From assembly GCA_937983085.1 (NCBI GenBank), contig CALJKZ010000448.1, forward strand, positions 1 through 8,760: DNA of 8,760 bases. The letters are read 5' to 3'. The notes beneath the pieces were generated by a model. That model was given only the letters and a program-made list of their open reading frames with translations, did not search any database and was not told the origin of the DNA. This DNA is from an uncultured Gemmatimonadales bacterium (GTDB lineage Bacteria > Gemmatimonadota > Gemmatimonadetes > Longimicrobiales > Gaopeijiaceae). The position numbers and the translations under genes were made by a program. This document shows, one piece after another, positions 6,965 through 8,760 of this stretch; within the stretch, counting starts at the first letter, position 1; every line of letters begins with the position of its first letter.

Positions 6965-8002
6965 ATGAACGACTTCGTCGACCGGCTGAAGAAGCGGAAG
7001 CTCGTCCAGTGGGCGCTCGCCTACCTGGCCGGCGCCTTCGCACTGTACACCGGCCTCCAGGCGGTCGGCGAGCCGTGGGGTGTCACCGATGGGTTGCTGC
7101 GAACGGCCCAGGGGATCCTTGCCCTCGGTTTTCCGGTTGCCGCGACGCTGGCCTGGTACCACGGCGAGAAGGGGCGTCAGAGGGTGAGTGGGCCCGAGCT
7201 CCTCATCATCGCCGGGCTCCTCCTCGTTTCCGGCCTGCTCGGACGACTGTTCGTAGAGGTGCCAACGGTGACCGAGGTCGGTGAGCCGGCAGGGCAAGTC
7301 GGCGCAACGGTGACCGTACCTGTGGCTCCGAGCATTGCCGTTCTCCCCTTCGAGAACCGGGGAGACGAGGACCGGGATGCCAGCCTCGTTGCCGGACTGC
7401 ACGACGGGGTGCTGAGCCAGCTCGGGAAGATCCGCACCCTGGAAGCCCGTTCGCGGACGTCGGTTCTCGCCTTGGCCGACAGCTCGCTCACCAGCCGCGC
7501 GATCGCCCGGACACTGGACGTCGACTACATCGTCGAGGGTCTGTTCCAACGGGACGGGGACGACGTCCAGGTCCAGGTGGCCCTCATCGAGGCCGATACC
7601 GACACACACGTCCGGAATTGGACCCTACGACGCAACCGCACCGTGGCGGGACTGCTTGAGATCCAGCAGGAGATCGCCTTGGAGGTGGCTGCTGGTGTCG
7701 GGGCTGAGGTGAGCCCGGCTGCTCGCCAGAGGCTGAATGTGGAGGCACCGGAGAACTACGTCGCGTACGAGCACTATCTCGAGGGCCTGTTGCACCTCGG
7801 ATACGTCGAGGGTGTGGGTGCGAGGCCCGAGCCTGGCCCAGTCCACGCGCAGAGGGCCATCGACGCCTTCGAGCAGGCCATCGCGCTGGAGCCGAACTGG
7901 GCGCCTCCACGGTTCGGCGCGGGCCGCGTTCACCACTTCCAGGCCTCGAGTGGCTTCGCGGAACTACGCCCGGTCGAAGGAACTCCTCGACTCGGCCCTT
8001 GA
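6965..8002 (+). CDS. TolB-like/TPR membrane protein, N-terminal part of frameshifted gene
   Basis: This frame encodes 345 residues, of which the first 331 look genuine and the last 14 are an out-of-frame tail. Three hydrophobic segments lie at about 14-34, 48-65 and 77-96, after a basic start (MNDFVDRLKKRK). Residues about 122-250 form the TolB-like domain, with the recognisable PSIAVLPFENRG, the segment DGVLSQLGKI and the pair DVDYIVEGLF. TPR-type helices begin near 265, including AIDAFEQAIALEPNW at about 298-312. This layout is that of COG5616-type predicted membrane proteins, often attached to adenylate cyclase or CadC-type regulators in other organisms; no DNA-binding or cyclase domain is present here. 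The ATG has no clear Shine-Dalgarno sequence; CCAAGTTGA lies 4 bases before it. The frame is lost at about 7955-7965 and the TPR region continues one frame on, to 8714. Function is probably protein-protein scaffolding or sensing at the membrane. Confidence 0.8.
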   Translation: MNDFVDRLKKRKLVQWALAYLAGAFALYTGLQAVGEPWGVTDGLLRTAQGILALGFPVAATLAWYHGEKGRQRVSGPELLIIAGLLLVSGLLGRLFVEVPTVTEVGEPAGQVGATVTVPVAPSIAVLPFENRGDEDRDASLVAGLHDGVLSQLGKIRTLEARSRTSVLALADSSLTSRAIARTLDVDYIVEGLFQRDGDDVQVQVALIEADTDTHVRNWTLRRNRTVAGLLEIQQEIALEVAAGVGAEVSPAARQRLNVEAPENYVAYEHYLEGLLHLGYVEGVGARPEPGPVHAQRAIDAFEQAIALEPNWAPPRFGAGRVHHFQASSGFAELRPVEGTPRLGP

Positions 8003-8714
8003 AATCGACAGCATGTACGGTCCAGCCTGGGGTTCGCTCGCCTTCGTGCGGTTCCGTTGGGAGCGGGACTTCGCTGGAGCCCTCGAAGCGTACGAGCGAG
8101 CGGTTGCGCTCGGCGTGGAGAGCGGATGGGGGCGGGGCTACCTCTACGCGAGCCTCGGGCGCTGGGACGACGCGGTGAACGCCTACGCCGACGCGGCGGA
8201 AGAGAACCCTTTGTCTCGATCGATCCAGCTCCAGTTCGGGTTCGTGCTCTACGGCTCAGGGCGGTACGCCGAAGCCGTAGAGCAGATGGAGTTGGTTCGC
8301 GAGATTCGTGGCTCGGATGCCTACTGGCTTCTCGCGCTCAGCTACGCCAAGGCCGGTCGCAGGGAGGATGCACTGGCGTTGGCGCCGTTGCTCGACGACG
8401 TAGATGAGGGACCTGGACAGATCGCCTATGTCTTCGCGGTGCTCGACAGCACGAGGACGGCACGAGAGTATCTGGAGCAGGCCCTCCAATTGGACCCCGA
8501 CATGACCCACGTGAGCGAGACCGCTCCGGCCATCGCGATCCTGGACGGTCGGGACGCGCTGCTGTCGTATCTCGAGGACGCGGCGCGGGACTTCCCGCAG
8601 GCCCTCGACTGGGTGGACTGCGGGGAGGAGGTCCGCCAACTCCGAGGGGACGACCGCTACATCGCGGTGATGAACGAGCTGGGATTCCGGGGCAGGGGTG
8701 AGTTGGTTCGGTAG
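7959..8714 (+). CDS. TPR C-terminal part of the same frameshifted gene
   Basis: This is not a separate gene in my reading but the continuation of the gene starting at 6965. Dropping one base at about 7958 joins ASSGF to RNYARSKELLDSALEIDS and gives a single protein of about 582 residues. The region holds further TPR-type helix pairs: SKELLDSALEIDSMYGPAW, DFAGALEAYERAVALG, RWDDAVNAYADAAEENP, RYAEAVEQMELVREI and RREDALALA. It ends with LRGDDRYIAVMNELGF, which is the usual C-terminal pattern of the TolB-like/TPR family, and a TAG stop at 8712-8714. Frame preference and base composition match the upstream part, so it seems recently broken or wrongly read rather than decayed. The frame is open further upstream (from about 7737), but that portion is the shadow of the true frame. 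If the break is real, any separate product would need a start inside, such as the ATG near 8013. Confidence 0.75.
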   Translation, partial: RNYARSKELLDSALEIDSMYGPAWGSLAFVRFRWERDFAGALEAYERAVALGVESGWGRGYLYASLGRWDDAVNAYADAAEENPLSRSIQLQFGFVLYGSGRYAEAVEQMELVREIRGSDAYWLLALSYAKAGRREDALALAPLLDDVDEGPGQIAYVFAVLDSTRTAREYLEQALQLDPDMTHVSETAPAIAILDGRDALLSYLEDAARDFPQALDWVDCGEEVRQLRGDDRYIAVMNELGFRGRGELVR

Positions 8715-8760
8715 AGGCCAAAGGGCCCGCCCGGCGGTGACCTCAGTGTCGAGATGGTCA
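8715..8760. other. Right edge, nothing identified
   Basis: The last 46 bases after the TPR stop contain a GC-rich stretch without a T run. I see no start codon with a ribosome binding site and no terminator; a gene on either strand may begin or end beyond the edge. Confidence 0.5.

Noticed and set aside
5919..7043. A minus-strand open frame of 374 codons opposite the S10 peptidase.
   Set aside because: It crosses the catalytic motifs of the S10 gene on the other strand and runs into the TPR gene; composition is that of an antisense shadow.
7945..7970. Programmed ribosomal frameshifting in the TPR gene.
   Set aside because: No slippery run or obvious stimulatory element is visible at the switch point; sequence error or mutation is simpler.
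1..8760. A defence, mobile or biosynthetic island.
   Set aside because: No integrase, transposase, terminal repeats, nuclease/helicase sets, CRISPR repeats or biosynthetic core enzymes are present, and base composition is even throughout.

Overview
The window is GC-rich (third codon positions are almost always G or C) and holds seven protein genes in two divergent blocks. I found no rRNA, tRNA, CRISPR array, transposase or phage gene. The gene families suggest a Gram-negative, probably environmental, lineage: an AsmA-type envelope protein, a secreted amidase, a DUF2911 protein, an exported S10 carboxypeptidase, and a TolB-like/TPR membrane protein of the COG5616 kind. This mix and the style of the TPR protein resemble Gemmatimonadota. 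That is a judgement from family resemblance; Acidobacteriota or a related group is possible.

Left block, minus strand, read from about 3644 down to 1: a small protein with two membrane segments (3644-3381), an amidase-signature enzyme with a lipoprotein-like or secretory leader (3278-1674), and an AsmA-family protein whose C-terminus lies beyond the left edge (1594 to before 1). Gaps are 102 and 79 bp, so they could be one transcript. Right block, plus strand: an unrecognised protein of about 101 residues with an arginine-rich tail (3886-4191), a DUF2911 protein with a C-terminal extension (4327-5343), an S10 serine carboxypeptidase overlapping it by ATGA (5340-6893), and a TolB-like/TPR membrane protein (6965-8714) broken by an apparent one-base frameshift near 7958. 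The blocks are separated by about 240 bp (3645-3885) that must hold the divergent start signals.

The clearest functional unit is DUF2911 plus S10 peptidase: both have signal peptides and their reading frames overlap, so they are probably translated together and exported together. The amidase across the divergent gap has the Lys/Ser/Ser spacing of bacterial peptide amidase. A peptide-deamidating enzyme next to a carboxypeptidase suggests breakdown of peptides outside the cytoplasm, but this is inference.

No clear new defence or mobile system is visible. The points most worth a second look are the frameshift in the TPR gene, two 15-bp tandem duplications (one copies a stop codon at 4177-4206, one lies just upstream of the TPR gene at 6914-6943), a 9-bp motif shared just before two start codons, and the C-terminal extension on the DUF2911 protein.
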